DNA of 64,000 nucleotides from Flavobacteriales bacterium (GCA_016788205.1 JAEUTA010000013.1:69798-133797), one strand, 5' to 3'; counted from the stretch's first letter, positions 25,348 through 35,237 are shown. A program made the numbers and translations. Notes: generated from the letters alone by a model not told the origin.

Positions 25348-27195
25348 ATGATCATGCAGCGAACGGGACCAAGTGCTTGGACGAACGTCGAAAAGGGCGC
25401 TTTTGGGCTCTTGGCGGTGCTTGTTCTCTGCTACGTCGTGCTGCGCGCGCAGCATGTTCCGTTACTGCACGATGAGATCCGTACGCTGCGGGAGTATGTG
25501 AACAACGGCAATCTCTGGCCTCCACATGCCGCGTGGGATGCTGGCAATCACGTGCTCGTTTCGCTTGTGGCAGCGGCCACGCATCGATTGTTCGGCGATG
25601 CGGACCTGAGTTTGCGCATGTTCTCCGTGGTCATGCTCGTGGTCTACGTAGCGGCTGTGCACGGTGCTGCCAGCTGGGTCAAGGATGTGCGTGTGCGCGT
25701 TGCGCTGTGGTCAGCGCTGTTGTGCACCCCGTTCCTCATCGAGTTCTTTTCCCTGTGCCGAGGCTATGGCCCCGGCATCTCGTTCCAGATGATGGCGTTG
25801 GTGTGGGTGGTCCGCTCCTTTTCCAAGGGTTCGTGGCAAGCACCGCTACTCGCCATGTTGCTCGGTGCGTTCGCGTCATATGCCTGTCTGACCTTGCTAC
25901 CCGTGACCTGTGGGATCTTCGCGTTCACGCTATTGAGCGTCCTTCTGCGACCGAAGACATCGGTGCGTGCCCATTGGGTCTCGCTGGTCGGTATCGGTAT
26001 TCTAGGGGTTCTCTTGCTGTGGCCGTCCATCGCCTATGCTCAGGCATTATCGGAGCGCGGGTTGCTTTATGCGGGCGGACATACAGGTCTTGTGAAAGAC
26101 ACTTCAGCCTCGCTGGCTTACTGGGTATTGGGCCTTGGCGGCGATCGTTGGCCCATCTTCTTCGCTGTGCTCGCACTGCTTCTGATCGTTGGGGGCCTGT
26201 GGCCGTTGCTGCGACATCGGCCGCAGGCTTGGTCCGATCCACGCGTCGTGCTCGCCGGTATTTTCGGCATGGAGATCCTTGGCCGCTGGCTATTGGGTAG
26301 CACGTTGGATATGGCCTATCCGACCGATCGCACGGCGCTGCACTTCGTACCCTACATGATCATCTTGGCGGCGTTGGTGATAGACCGGATCGCGGAACTT
26401 CAGTTGAGCAAGACCGGTTCGTCTTGGTCGGCGTGGGCTGCTGCCGTATTGCTTCTCCTGCCGCTGCGCACGATCGCAGAGGCGAACACGGTGCGCACAA
26501 CGTTCTGGGTAAGGGAATTGATCCCCGAGGAGGTCCTTGACGCGGCGAAGACCGCTGAGTCGCGCGTTGAAGCTCCTCTGTCCATCGGAGGGCCGTACCA
26601 TCTTTCTGAATGTTGGGATCGTGCGCGAGAGAAGCGAAAAGAACCGGTGCTCCATTTCGAGATGGATGGATATTCCCATGCTCCGTGCGATCTGTTGGTG
26701 ATGGACACCCTGCTCAACGCGCGCCCTGCCGGCTACCATCTGCTTGCCTCTGGAGCCGGGAACGATATCGTCCTATTCGAACGCGACCTTCCATTGCGCA
26801 AAGTGCTGATGCGTGACACGTCGTTCGCCGTACGAATGACCAGCGACGAATTCGTGGGCCTGTGGGAGCCGGTGTTGGATAGCCTTCTATTGAACACCTC
26901 GCTTCTTATCGCCACGGAAGTCGTACTGCGAAGTGATGAGCGCACCATTCCGCTGGCTCTGGTGTTCGATACGGAGCGTTCGAAGGGAGAGAAGACGCAC
27001 TATGGCGGCACGGATATGCACCACCTTCGGAACGACTGGGCCCCCGATACGCTGCAGGTGGTAAAGCGGATGGCCCCGCTCGGAGCAGATGTGGACAGAA
27101 TGAAGATGTTCTTTTACAATGCCCGTCATCGCAACTATGCCGCTCCATACGTGCGCGTAAGGGTATACGGTGTTACGGACGATGTGCGACCTTAG
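25348..27195 (+). CDS. GT-C-type polytopic membrane glycosyltransferase-like protein 1
   Basis: A 615-residue protein. About ten or more hydrophobic spans fill residues 20-400. The first outer loop has the acidic motif LLHDEIRTL, expected near the catalytic site of GT-C enzymes that use lipid-linked sugars. After residue 400 is a soluble part whose last roughly 110 residues look beta-rich and resemble the end of the protein at 32104-33939. A TTG at 25324 overlapping the scoA stop is possible, but ATG 25348 is preferred. It separates scoA from scoB. Specific donor and acceptor unknown. Confidence 0.78.
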   Translation: MIMQRTGPSAWTNVEKGAFGLLAVLVLCYVVLRAQHVPLLHDEIRTLREYVNNGNLWPPHAAWDAGNHVLVSLVAAATHRLFGDADLSLRMFSVVMLVVYVAAVHGAASWVKDVRVRVALWSALLCTPFLIEFFSLCRGYGPGISFQMMALVWVVRSFSKGSWQAPLLAMLLGAFASYACLTLLPVTCGIFAFTLLSVLLRPKTSVRAHWVSLVGIGILGVLLLWPSIAYAQALSERGLLYAGGHTGLVKDTSASLAYWVLGLGGDRWPIFFAVLALLLIVGGLWPLLRHRPQAWSDPRVVLAGIFGMEILGRWLLGSTLDMAYPTDRTALHFVPYMIILAALVIDRIAELQLSKTGSSWSAWAAAVLLLLPLRTIAEANTVRTTFWVRELIPEEVLDAAKTAESRVEAPLSIGGPYHLSECWDRAREKRKEPVLHFEMDGYSHAPCDLLVMDTLLNARPAGYHLLASGAGNDIVLFERDLPLRKVLMRDTSFAVRMTSDEFVGLWEPVLDSLLLNTSLLIATEVVLRSDERTIPLALVFDTERSKGEKTHYGGTDMHHLRNDWAPDTLQVVKRMAPLGADVDRMKMFFYNARHRNYAAPYVRVRVYGVTDDVRP

Positions 27196-27212
27196 CGCCA
27201 CAGATCAGGAAC

Positions 27213-27869
27213 ATGGCACTCACCAAAGAACAAATGGCCCAGCGCATCGCCCGCGAGCTGCGCGAAGGCTATTACGTCAACCTCGGTATCGGCATACCCA
27301 CGCTGGTGGCGAACTACGTTCCCAAGGATATGAACGTGGTTTTCCAAAGTGAGAACGGCATCCTGGGCATGGGCCCCTTTCCTTTCGAAGGCGAAGAAGA
27401 CGCGGACTTGATCAATGCTGGTAAACAGACGGTGACCTTGTTGCCGGGTAGCAGCATCTTCGATAGCAGCACGAGTTTCGCCATGATCCGGGGGCAGCAC
27501 GTGCAGCTCACCGTTCTAGGCGCCATGGAGGTGACCGACTCGGGCGATATCGCCAACTGGAAGATACCGGGTAAGATGGTAAAGGGCATGGGAGGTGCCA
27601 TGGACCTTGTCGCAAGTGCGGAGAACATCATCGTGGTGATGATGCATGCCAACAAAGCCGGGGAGAGCAAACTGTTGAAACAGTGCACACTTCCGCTGAC
27701 CGGTGTGAAGTGTGTGAAGAAGGTGGTCACGGACCTTGGTGTGTTCGACATCACGGCGGAAGGTTTCGTGCTTTTGGAGCGCGCTCCGGGGGTGAGCGTG
27801 GAAGAGATAAAGGCGAAGACGGATGGCCGCTTGGTCGCTCGCGCTGATGTCCCTGAAATGACGGTGTGA
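27213..27869 (+). CDS. scoB: 3-oxoacid CoA-transferase subunit B
   Basis: The 218-residue beta subunit begins ALTKEQMAQRIARELREGYYVNLGIGIPT and carries the catalytic glutamate E47 in FQSENGILGMG, which forms the covalent CoA thioester. It pairs with scoA, displaced upstream. The 17-base gap after the GT-C gene and 15-base gap before the next one suggest one polycistronic unit from scoA to 29453. Confidence 0.94.
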   Translation: MALTKEQMAQRIARELREGYYVNLGIGIPTLVANYVPKDMNVVFQSENGILGMGPFPFEGEEDADLINAGKQTVTLLPGSSIFDSSTSFAMIRGQHVQLTVLGAMEVTDSGDIANWKIPGKMVKGMGGAMDLVASAENIIVVMMHANKAGESKLLKQCTLPLTGVKCVKKVVTDLGVFDITAEGFVLLERAPGVSVEEIKAKTDGRLVARADVPEMTV

Positions 27870-27884
27870 CCCATCGGCCTTGCG

Positions 27885-29453
27885 ATGAACAACGTTGCAG
27901 GCGAAGTGTCGCGCGGCAGGAGCACCGGCCGCTGGCTGCTGCTGCTCGTTCTGGCTTTGTTCATCGATCGCGCCATCCTGCTTTCCGAGTTCGGGTTCGC
28001 TTATGTAGGAAGTGATGATCTCACATTCTGGCAGGGCGCCACGGACTATGCACAGGGCGTCTTCCGCGAACCGTACTTCTATGGGCAGAACTACAACTTC
28101 ATGCTTGAGGCCTTGGTGGCGGTGCCTCTCTTATGGTGCGGTGTGCCGCATCACATCGCGTTACCGGTAGCGACCACTCTGCTGGCGCTTTTCCCCTTTC
28201 TTTTCTTCGCCTGTATGCTCCATCGGGAAGGAAGAACACAGGAGGCCGCTCTCGCACTGCTGGTACCTATCGCATTGCCTCTTCAGTACGGGATGCTCAC
28301 CACGGTGTCACGAGGCTTCGTCTCCGGCCTGTTCTTCTCCGGATTTCTGATCATACCACTGCTTCGTCCCAGGGGTCGATGGTCTTTCGTGGTGTTGGCG
28401 GCGGCGACCAGCCTCGGCGTCTTGTGCAATCCGAATTCCCTGGTGGCATCACTACCGGTGGTGTTCTACGTCTGGCTCAAGAACGTGCGTGATACGCGTT
28501 ACTACATCATCATGGTCTTGGGGGCCATCGCAACATGGTACACCCAGGACCTGGCAAGAACATTCTATGCTGAGCGGCCCGATCACAACGTGCACACCAT
28601 GCTGGAGTTGCGCTTCTGGATCGGGGATGTCCGGGACGGGTTCGCCCACTTGGACCGTTTCTTTTCGCACCTCATGCCGGTCGTCTGGCCCTTGGGCTGG
28701 CTGGTGGTCGTAGCGTTGCCCGCGATCGGCGTGGCCCTCTGGAAGCGCGATCGCGCAGCGTCGATCGCGCTGTTCGTGGGTTTCGCGTTCGTGTTGTTGG
28801 CCATGGGGGTGAACAAGGTGAATGACGATGCCGGGGTGCTGCTCCACTCCTCCGTCCGCATGTACCTGGCACTGCCACTGCTTTTGGTCATTGGAATGCA
28901 CTGGTGGGCAGCGGGTCTTCGCCCCGTGTTGCCGAACTGGGAGCGGTGGTCACTGGTCTTGGCCGGTTTACTGCTCGTGGTGAAGATGGACGTGGCCGGC
29001 CCTGTGGTGCGGGAAGGTATCCGCATGAAGGAGCACAGCCCCATAGCGGTAAAGCACTATAAGGCGCTGGAGTGGGACTGCAAGCAACTCGGAGATACGT
29101 TGCAGAAGTACGATGCGGATATCCTGGTCCTGCTTCCCTATTGGGCCAAAGGCGTTCCGCAGATGGAGTACCTCGACTACGGATGTCCTATCATCGACGA
29201 GCGCTTCCCTGGGACGCTGATGAACGTGTATGAACGGCGTACGTGGGTGTACCAGAGCGAGCCGCGTGCCATCCATCGCACCATCCTGCTGCACGGAGCC
29301 TCACCCGACTTGGATACCCTTCGGTACTATCCTGACCTGTCGGCGCTGCGCATTGATGACCGGACGGTCCTCGTCCGGAACGAACGCTTCCGTACAGGAT
29401 TCATCTTGCGTCTGTTGGGTGTGGAGCTGAAGCGGAACGCCTACCAGGAATGA
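27885..29453 (+). CDS. GT-C-type polytopic membrane protein 2
   Basis: A 522-residue protein with about ten membrane spans between residues 17 and 370 and a soluble C-terminal part. The first loop has VGSDDLTFWQGATDYAQG, with the paired acidic residues typical of GT-C folds, and a second motif GQNYNFMLEALV. I do not recognise a closer family. It follows scoB by 15 bases and is convergent with the next GT-C gene. Confidence 0.72.
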   Translation: MNNVAGEVSRGRSTGRWLLLLVLALFIDRAILLSEFGFAYVGSDDLTFWQGATDYAQGVFREPYFYGQNYNFMLEALVAVPLLWCGVPHHIALPVATTLLALFPFLFFACMLHREGRTQEAALALLVPIALPLQYGMLTTVSRGFVSGLFFSGFLIIPLLRPRGRWSFVVLAAATSLGVLCNPNSLVASLPVVFYVWLKNVRDTRYYIIMVLGAIATWYTQDLARTFYAERPDHNVHTMLELRFWIGDVRDGFAHLDRFFSHLMPVVWPLGWLVVVALPAIGVALWKRDRAASIALFVGFAFVLLAMGVNKVNDDAGVLLHSSVRMYLALPLLLVIGMHWWAAGLRPVLPNWERWSLVLAGLLLVVKMDVAGPVVREGIRMKEHSPIAVKHYKALEWDCKQLGDTLQKYDADILVLLPYWAKGVPQMEYLDYGCPIIDERFPGTLMNVYERRTWVYQSEPRAIHRTILLHGASPDLDTLRYYPDLSALRIDDRTVLVRNERFRTGFILRLLGVELKRNAYQE

Positions 29454-29469
29454 TGCGGCCGAGCTGCGA

Positions 29470-31209
29470 TCAAGGGTGTTCCAACATGTAATTCACGTTA
29501 TCGCGCATGGCTTCTTCCAGCGTTTGATGCTTCAAGAACGCGTGTCTGCGGATCTTGTTGAACCAAGCCTCATCCTTGCGGATCAGATCCTCGAAGAAGA
29601 GCGCATCCGGTTTTTCTGGGAAGATGTGGGAAAGGGTGGCGGAAGGGATGGCGGACGATCCGCCGGTGACCGAATAGGAATACAGGAAGTTTCCGTGTGA
29701 CGACCGCATGAGCTGGGCGGAGATCACAACAGGTACACCCTCGATGTACCAATTCACGCTGTCCGTTTGGATCCGGTCCTTCAATTTACCGGAACGGGAA
29801 AGGACCATGAAACCACGCGGGAATTCCTGGAAGAACGTTGCGAGACCAGCGGCATCGTACTCCTCGTGTTTCGCGCCACCCACCACCTTGGTGTTCGCCT
29901 TGGCATGCAACGAGAGATAGTAGCTACGGTCCCAACCAATGAAGTCCACCAGCAATCCCTCACCACCCTGTACGTTCCGGTCGATCTCCTTCAGCAGCAC
30001 TTCCGTGTCCTCGTCCGGTAGTCGAGGTACGATCTCCATTTCACGATAGTAGGCCAGTGTAAGGTCCTCGAAGGCCTGACCGGGCACACTCTCGTTCGAT
30101 GTCACCTCCAAGTACGGCACCTTGTTCCACAAGCGTGTGAACGGGAGCACCAGCAGTGCCCCGATCACCAACAGGGCCCAGCGAAGCTTTAACCAGCGTG
30201 TGCCCAAGAGCACAATGGGGACGAACGGCAGAAGCAGAACGAGCCAGGTGACGATGAAGCGGTGGTGCAGCATGAGCGAACCATCCCACGCCTTCTTCTG
30301 GAACACACAGGCCATCACCAGGAACGGGATCAGCCACACCATCTGCTTGCGCGTAAGCCGACGCTTGATCAATCCCCATGCAAGGCCAACGGCGATGAGC
30401 AGCGCCACGATGGGCGAAACGTTCAGGTTGAAGGACCATGGGAAGAACACCACACGCTTGAATCGTTCAACAGGTGTGATCGCATCGTTGATGCCTTCCT
30501 TGCCCATGTTCCACACGTCGTTCTGGTTCACGCTGTAGAGGGCGTCGCCGAATTCGAGATGGTTGCCGATCATCCATGTAGCGGGGAACAGCATCGCACA
30601 GCACCAGAACACCAAGGTTTCGCGCCATGGTCGCAGGACGAGCGAGACGAAGGTGAACGCCGCGATGATGACCCATGCCTCGTACCGCGTGGCTGCAGCA
30701 CAGGTGAGGAAAAGCCCGGCGATGGCCGGGTCGCGGAAGCCCTCGATCGATCTGCTTTCCCGTGAAAGGAAGTAGAACGATGATGCCAGGAAGAGGCCAT
30801 ATGAAACCTCTGATAGCGGCTGTAGGCTCGTCCACATCACGATGGGCGCGAATACGTACAACAAAGCCGTGAGGATGGCGCCCTTGCGCGCTCCGAACAG
30901 GTTGATGGCGATGCCGTAGAGTGGAATGGCGGTCAGCGAAGCACATAGGATGTTGAGTATCACCGGACCGAGCACCTTGCCGGGGAACACCAGCATGAAG
31001 AGGGCATTGAGGTAGTGGTGCAATGGCCCCCAATAACCGTCCTTGATGTAGTGAGGATCCAATAACCACTCATAGGCGATATGGATCCTGCTCACGGCGT
31101 CCGCATGAACGGTATGTGCCCATGGGAGGGCGAGCAGCCTGATCAGTAGTGCAGCGAGTGCGATCAGTAGCGCATCGCGCCGGTGTTCGGTCCAAGTGAA
31201 GCGCATCAT
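29470..31209 (-). CDS. GT-C-type glycosyltransferase (family 39/ArnT-like) 3
   Basis: A 579-residue membrane protein with roughly ten to twelve spans. The first periplasmic loop carries HADAVSRIHIAYEWL, matching the acidic active-site loop of family 39-type mannosyltransferases, and WGPLHHYLNALFM follows as a second loop motif. The C-terminal 200 residues are soluble. It faces the polyprenyl-phosphate sugar synthase at 31379 across a 169-base gap that has a promoter for the latter. Donor specificity cannot be read from sequence. Confidence 0.8.
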   Translation of the reverse strand: MMRFTWTEHRRDALLIALAALLIRLLALPWAHTVHADAVSRIHIAYEWLLDPHYIKDGYWGPLHHYLNALFMLVFPGKVLGPVILNILCASLTAIPLYGIAINLFGARKGAILTALLYVFAPIVMWTSLQPLSEVSYGLFLASSFYFLSRESRSIEGFRDPAIAGLFLTCAAATRYEAWVIIAAFTFVSLVLRPWRETLVFWCCAMLFPATWMIGNHLEFGDALYSVNQNDVWNMGKEGINDAITPVERFKRVVFFPWSFNLNVSPIVALLIAVGLAWGLIKRRLTRKQMVWLIPFLVMACVFQKKAWDGSLMLHHRFIVTWLVLLLPFVPIVLLGTRWLKLRWALLVIGALLVLPFTRLWNKVPYLEVTSNESVPGQAFEDLTLAYYREMEIVPRLPDEDTEVLLKEIDRNVQGGEGLLVDFIGWDRSYYLSLHAKANTKVVGGAKHEEYDAAGLATFFQEFPRGFMVLSRSGKLKDRIQTDSVNWYIEGVPVVISAQLMRSSHGNFLYSYSVTGGSSAIPSATLSHIFPEKPDALFFEDLIRKDEAWFNKIRRHAFLKHQTLEEAMRDNVNYMLEHP

Positions 31210-31361
31210 TAACGCGCTCGTGCCTGGTCGAGTGGAGCGCCTGCGGCAAGGTAAGTTGCGTCAAGTATGGTGGATAAGGGAGGGTTTTTCGGACCAGCCT
31301 AGCCAACATCTTGTGTAGCCCCAGCATCCCTACAACAGCCCGTAGCACAGCCACTTCCGGC

Positions 31362-31369
31362 TATCTTCG
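31362..31369 (+). promoter_or_regulatory. -7 box for the polyprenyl-phosphate sugar synthase
   Basis: TATCTTCG lies 9 bases before the ATG at 31379. Nothing else is evident in the gap 31210-31361. Confidence 0.5.
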
Positions 31370-31378
31370 CCGCCCGCC

Positions 31379-32092
31379 ATGTCCATCCGCACGCTTTCCA
31401 TCATCATACCCGCTTACAACGAGGAGCGGACCATACACCTGATCCTGGACAAGGTTCGCGATGTCGTGCTGCGCGATGGTATACAGAAGGAGGTGATCAT
31501 CGTGAACGATGGCTCCAAGGATGGGACCGTACAGGCCGTTGAGCGGTACATCGCCACCAACCCCGCCATGGGCATCAAGTTCTTCCAGCAGCCGCAGAAC
31601 ATGGGGAAAGGTGCCGCCATCCATCGCGGCATCAAGGAAGCGACCGGCGAATACCTGATCGTGCAGGACGCCGACCTGGAGTACGATCCGCGCGAGTACA
31701 ACGACCTGCTCCGTCCCATTTGCGAAGGTTTCGCCGATGTGGTCTTCGGCTCACGGTTCATGGGCCACCACCCGCACCGCATCCTTTTCTTCTGGCATAG
31801 CATCGGCAACAAGTTCCTCACGCAACTGTCCAACGCGTTCAACAACTTGAACCTCACGGACATGGAAACGTGCTATAAACTCATCCGCAGCGATATCGCG
31901 AAGAGCTTGGATCTACGCGAAAGACGCTTCGGGTTCGAACCGGAGGTGACCGCCAAGCTGGCGCGGGTGAAGGATGCGCGCATCTATGAAGTCGGCATCA
32001 GCTATTATGGCCGCACGTACGCCGAAGGCAAGAAGATCGGCTGGAAAGATGGATTCCGCGCCATTTGGTGCATCGTCAAGTACGGTCTCTGA
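31379..32092 (+). CDS. Family 2 glycosyltransferase, polyprenyl-phosphate mannose/glucose synthase type
   Basis: A 237-residue cytoplasmic enzyme. [12 protein letters not shown] (9-19), [11 protein letters not shown] (40-50) and the metal-binding QDADLEYDP (from 96) are the canonical motifs of DPM1-like GT2 enzymes. No C-terminal membrane segments are present, as in bacterial short forms. Such enzymes load a hexose from a nucleotide sugar onto a polyprenyl phosphate, the donor used by GT-C enzymes; that agrees with the five GT-C genes around it. Confidence 0.88.
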   Translation: MSIRTLSIIIPAYNEERTIHLILDKVRDVVLRDGIQKEVIIVNDGSKDGTVQAVERYIATNPAMGIKFFQQPQNMGKGAAIHRGIKEATGEYLIVQDADLEYDPREYNDLLRPICEGFADVVFGSRFMGHHPHRILFFWHSIGNKFLTQLSNAFNNLNLTDMETCYKLIRSDIAKSLDLRERRFGFEPEVTAKLARVKDARIYEVGISYYGRTYAEGKKIGWKDGFRAIWCIVKYGL

Positions 32093-32103
32093 ACCTTGAT
32101 GTG

Positions 32104-33939
32104 ATGCGCGACCAGCGGCCGGCGCTCGTGTTCTGGTGGATGAGCCTGGCGGCCACCATGGTCTTCCTGCGGCTGCTTTCCACCGGCATCCCCGAAAGCG
32201 GCGATGGCGTCATGCACCACCTGATAGCGCGGTATGCCTGGCAGCACCCGCACCTGCTTCTCGACCATTGGGGCAAACCGTTATTCACGCTGCTGGCTTC
32301 GCCCTTCGCGCAACTGGGCCTGTGGGGAATGGCGCTGTTCAACGCCCTGTGCTTCGTGGCCACCTGCTGGACCGCGGACCTGATCCTGAAGGACCGTAGC
32401 TCCATGGCCCGGTGGCTCTTCGCGCCCATGCTCCTGTGCATGCCCGTGTATGGCGCCATGGTGTTCGCGGGCATGACAGAAGTGTTGTTCGCCCTCGTTA
32501 CGATGCTAGCGGTCCTTGGAATGTATAGGGAGCGGTATGTGCAGGCCATGGTGTTCGCGTCCTTCCTTCCCTTCGCGCGACCGGAGTACGTGGCTATTTG
32601 GCCATTCCTGCTGGCATGGGTCGCTGGGCGAGGTCAATGGAAGGCCCTGCCGTTCATACTCACGGGACATGTGGTCTATGCTATCCTTGGAGGCTTCGTC
32701 TTCGTCGATCCGTTCTGGGTATTCACGCGCGATCCGTACACCGGGGCCGCTTCAGTCTATGGACAAGGCCCTTTGCTGCATTTCACGGACCGCATCCAGC
32801 ACATCTATGGTGCCCCCTTCATGTGGGCACTGGCACTTGCCATTGTTTCGGGGTTCGTACTCGCGCTCCGGCGTGGAACGGAAAGGGGAGTGGTGGCCTT
32901 CTTTACGGTATGCGCCTTGTTGCCCGCTTTCGCCATCGTTGTCGTGCACTCCGTCCTTTGGTGGAAGGGGTTGAAGGGTTCGCTTGGATTGACGCGCGTG
33001 TTGGCGACGGGAGCTCCGCTCGCTGCACTTTTCGTGTGCGTCATGTTCGTGGTCCCCGCTCGCTGGTCTTCTCCTCGCCGCTGGATGACGACAGTTCTGA
33101 GCGCTGTAGGCACGTTGGCCTTCATCTGCTGGGCCTTTGCCGCATTTCTGGGCGAACATCGCCTGCCCATGCACGGGTCGCCGGTGGAGCGTGTGGCCCA
33201 GCGGGTGGGGGAGGTCGTTCGCGCACGGAAGGGGGAGCACGGCCGTATCGTGCACGCACCACCTCTTGTCGCACTTTTCGCGGAGATCGACCCTTTCGAC
33301 ACGGCTGCTGTTTCACACGGCAACGACTTGCGCCAGAACGACCTCTTGGTATGGGATGCCGCCTATGGGCCGAACGAGGGTGGCATGCCCCTGGATGGCT
33401 TACTGAAGGATGGAGGGCTGGACCTAGTACAGGTGATCGTGCCGGAGGAACGCTGGATCGTGCTCGGCGGATCACCCATGGAGTATTTCCTCTTCGCAAA
33501 AAGAGAGCGTGCAAGAAGCGTCTCATGCGACCGGATCGTTCACCACGGACATTGGTCTGTAGAAGTGAAGGAGACGCGGTGCGACAGCGTGGTCTGTGAT
33601 GGACCAGCTCATGGGTCCCTATGTCTGGCCACTACTGAATTCCCCCTTGAGTTCAGGCGGCTGGAATGGGGCATGAACGATCTTCTCTATGCCGAGGTCT
33701 TCCTGCGTGGACGGACGACAGCACCCTTGTGCTTGGTCATGGAACAGAATGCCGCATTGGGGCGCATCAGCTATTGGACACAGAACATCGCTCCAGGGGA
33801 ATTCAACGTGAGCTTCAAGGTGCCACCGCACGGGCCAGAGATCGTGGACAAGCTCTACTTCATCAACCCGGACCGGAAGAACGTGGTGCTTAAAGAGCTG
33901 GACATCGAGGTCTGCTCCACCCGGGCGCTCCGTTCGTAG
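32104..33939 (+). CDS. GT-C-type polytopic membrane protein 4
   Basis: A 611-residue protein with about ten spans in residues 10-360. The first loop is GIPESGDGVMHHLIARYAW; the acidic residue and aromatic pattern fit the GT-C fold. The last roughly 110 residues form a soluble, beta-rich domain similar in order of motifs to the end of protein 25348-27195. The start is ATG 32104, 11 bases after the GT2 stop (GTG 32101 is possible), so the two are probably co-transcribed. Confidence 0.74.
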   Translation: MRDQRPALVFWWMSLAATMVFLRLLSTGIPESGDGVMHHLIARYAWQHPHLLLDHWGKPLFTLLASPFAQLGLWGMALFNALCFVATCWTADLILKDRSSMARWLFAPMLLCMPVYGAMVFAGMTEVLFALVTMLAVLGMYRERYVQAMVFASFLPFARPEYVAIWPFLLAWVAGRGQWKALPFILTGHVVYAILGGFVFVDPFWVFTRDPYTGAASVYGQGPLLHFTDRIQHIYGAPFMWALALAIVSGFVLALRRGTERGVVAFFTVCALLPAFAIVVVHSVLWWKGLKGSLGLTRVLATGAPLAALFVCVMFVVPARWSSPRRWMTTVLSAVGTLAFICWAFAAFLGEHRLPMHGSPVERVAQRVGEVVRARKGEHGRIVHAPPLVALFAEIDPFDTAAVSHGNDLRQNDLLVWDAAYGPNEGGMPLDGLLKDGGLDLVQVIVPEERWIVLGGSPMEYFLFAKRERARSVSCDRIVHHGHWSVEVKETRCDSVVCDGPAHGSLCLATTEFPLEFRRLEWGMNDLLYAEVFLRGRTTAPLCLVMEQNAALGRISYWTQNIAPGEFNVSFKVPPHGPEIVDKLYFINPDRKNVVLKELDIEVCSTRALRS

Positions 33940-33947
33940 ATGCGGTA

Positions 33948-35231
33948 TCAGCGCCCGAGCGCTTTCCAATAGACGTTCCCCAGCTTCACCCACGTCCAGG
34001 TAGGCCGTTCCCAAGGGTAGGCGTACAACTGGCTCAGTCGCACATTCACGCGGATGAGCAGTGCCATCACCACCAATCCGGCAATGAGCCAGGGTCGAGA
34101 ACAGCCCCGTATCCGTTCAATGCACCAAGCCAACGGTAGCGCCAGGAAGGGATAGTACTCGATGAACCCGCGATAGCTGAACGCGCCGCCCAACCACCAG
34201 CACCACCAGCTAGCATAGACGTACCAGACAAGGGACCAGACGAGGAGGATGAGGCGCGCATTGCCGGTACCTTTCCACGCCTGCCAGAGTAGCACTCCCA
34301 TCACCCCGGCCATCAGCGGTGTATAAATGAACCATCCGTTCTGGAGACTGAAGAGCGTATCCAGCAGGTGGGGGCGCAGCCAATCGAAACCCTCGCCCTT
34401 TGTTCCGTACGTGAAAACGAACCAAGAGCCGGTGGTGCTGTGCCAGTAGAGTAGCTGTGGTATCCAAAGAGCCACTGCCCCCGATATCCCCAACAGCATC
34501 GCTCTGGGGAACATCAGTACCCAGGACCATCTTGCGCGTATGGAGCGGAGCACGCCGTTGCCGTCGAAGAAAACCACGAACAGGCCGCACACCGCGTGCA
34601 GGGGACGGATCAAGGCAAGCAGGCTCAGGCAAAGGAGCAGGCCTATGAGCGCTGGGGCCGAAGGCTGTTGGACCATGCGGTCGGTAAGGTGCAGCACGGC
34701 GGCGATCAAGAAGAACGCGTAGGCATGGGACATTCCTCCCGCATGCACCGTATAGAAATACAAGGACGTGCCGAAGAGGATCAGCGCCACGGTCGCCACG
34801 GCACTGATCCAATGGAACCTGCGGAGGAGGGTGTTGAGCACGAGCAAGGCGCCCACCGAGGTATAACTGGCCGTTGCAAAGAGTCGAGCGAAGATGAAGG
34901 GGAGCGTATATCCGGTGGCTTCGATGCCCGTGAGTCCGCACCAGCCCCAGGCCGTAAGGAAGAAAGGCGCCTGCAAGATGGCCACACCCATGGTGAAGAG
35001 GTTGAGCCCCTTTCCATTCTCCAAGTAGTGCACATATTCCATCCGGTCCCAACCACCCTCCAGGAATAGCGCCGGCAGGTATTGGTAGTAGCCCAGTTGG
35101 TCGCCGCCGTGGCTCAACACCTTCCACATTTCTGCGGCGTTGGTGTTCCAGGCGAAAAGGGTCAGCAGACTCGCAAGGAGAAGGAATGCCGTGAATGACC
35201 AGCGAAGGGAAAGAGGGCGGCCAGGAGCCAT
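33948..35231 (-). CDS. GT-C-type polytopic membrane protein 5
   Basis: A 427-residue, highly hydrophobic protein with about ten spans. The first loop has SHGGDQLGYYQYLPALF, a GGDxxGYY motif common in GT-C-like Bacteroidota proteins of unknown specificity. Unlike its neighbours it lacks a large soluble C-terminal part. ATG 35231 is chosen because a GATCTTCG box lies 6 bases upstream; ATG 35264 would place the start before that box. Convergent with the previous gene. Confidence 0.72.
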   Translation of the reverse strand: MAPGRPLSLRWSFTAFLLLASLLTLFAWNTNAAEMWKVLSHGGDQLGYYQYLPALFLEGGWDRMEYVHYLENGKGLNLFTMGVAILQAPFFLTAWGWCGLTGIEATGYTLPFIFARLFATASYTSVGALLVLNTLLRRFHWISAVATVALILFGTSLYFYTVHAGGMSHAYAFFLIAAVLHLTDRMVQQPSAPALIGLLLCLSLLALIRPLHAVCGLFVVFFDGNGVLRSIRARWSWVLMFPRAMLLGISGAVALWIPQLLYWHSTTGSWFVFTYGTKGEGFDWLRPHLLDTLFSLQNGWFIYTPLMAGVMGVLLWQAWKGTGNARLILLVWSLVWYVYASWWCWWLGGAFSYRGFIEYYPFLALPLAWCIERIRGCSRPWLIAGLVVMALLIRVNVRLSQLYAYPWERPTWTWVKLGNVYWKALGR

Positions 35232-35237
35232 ATGCCG

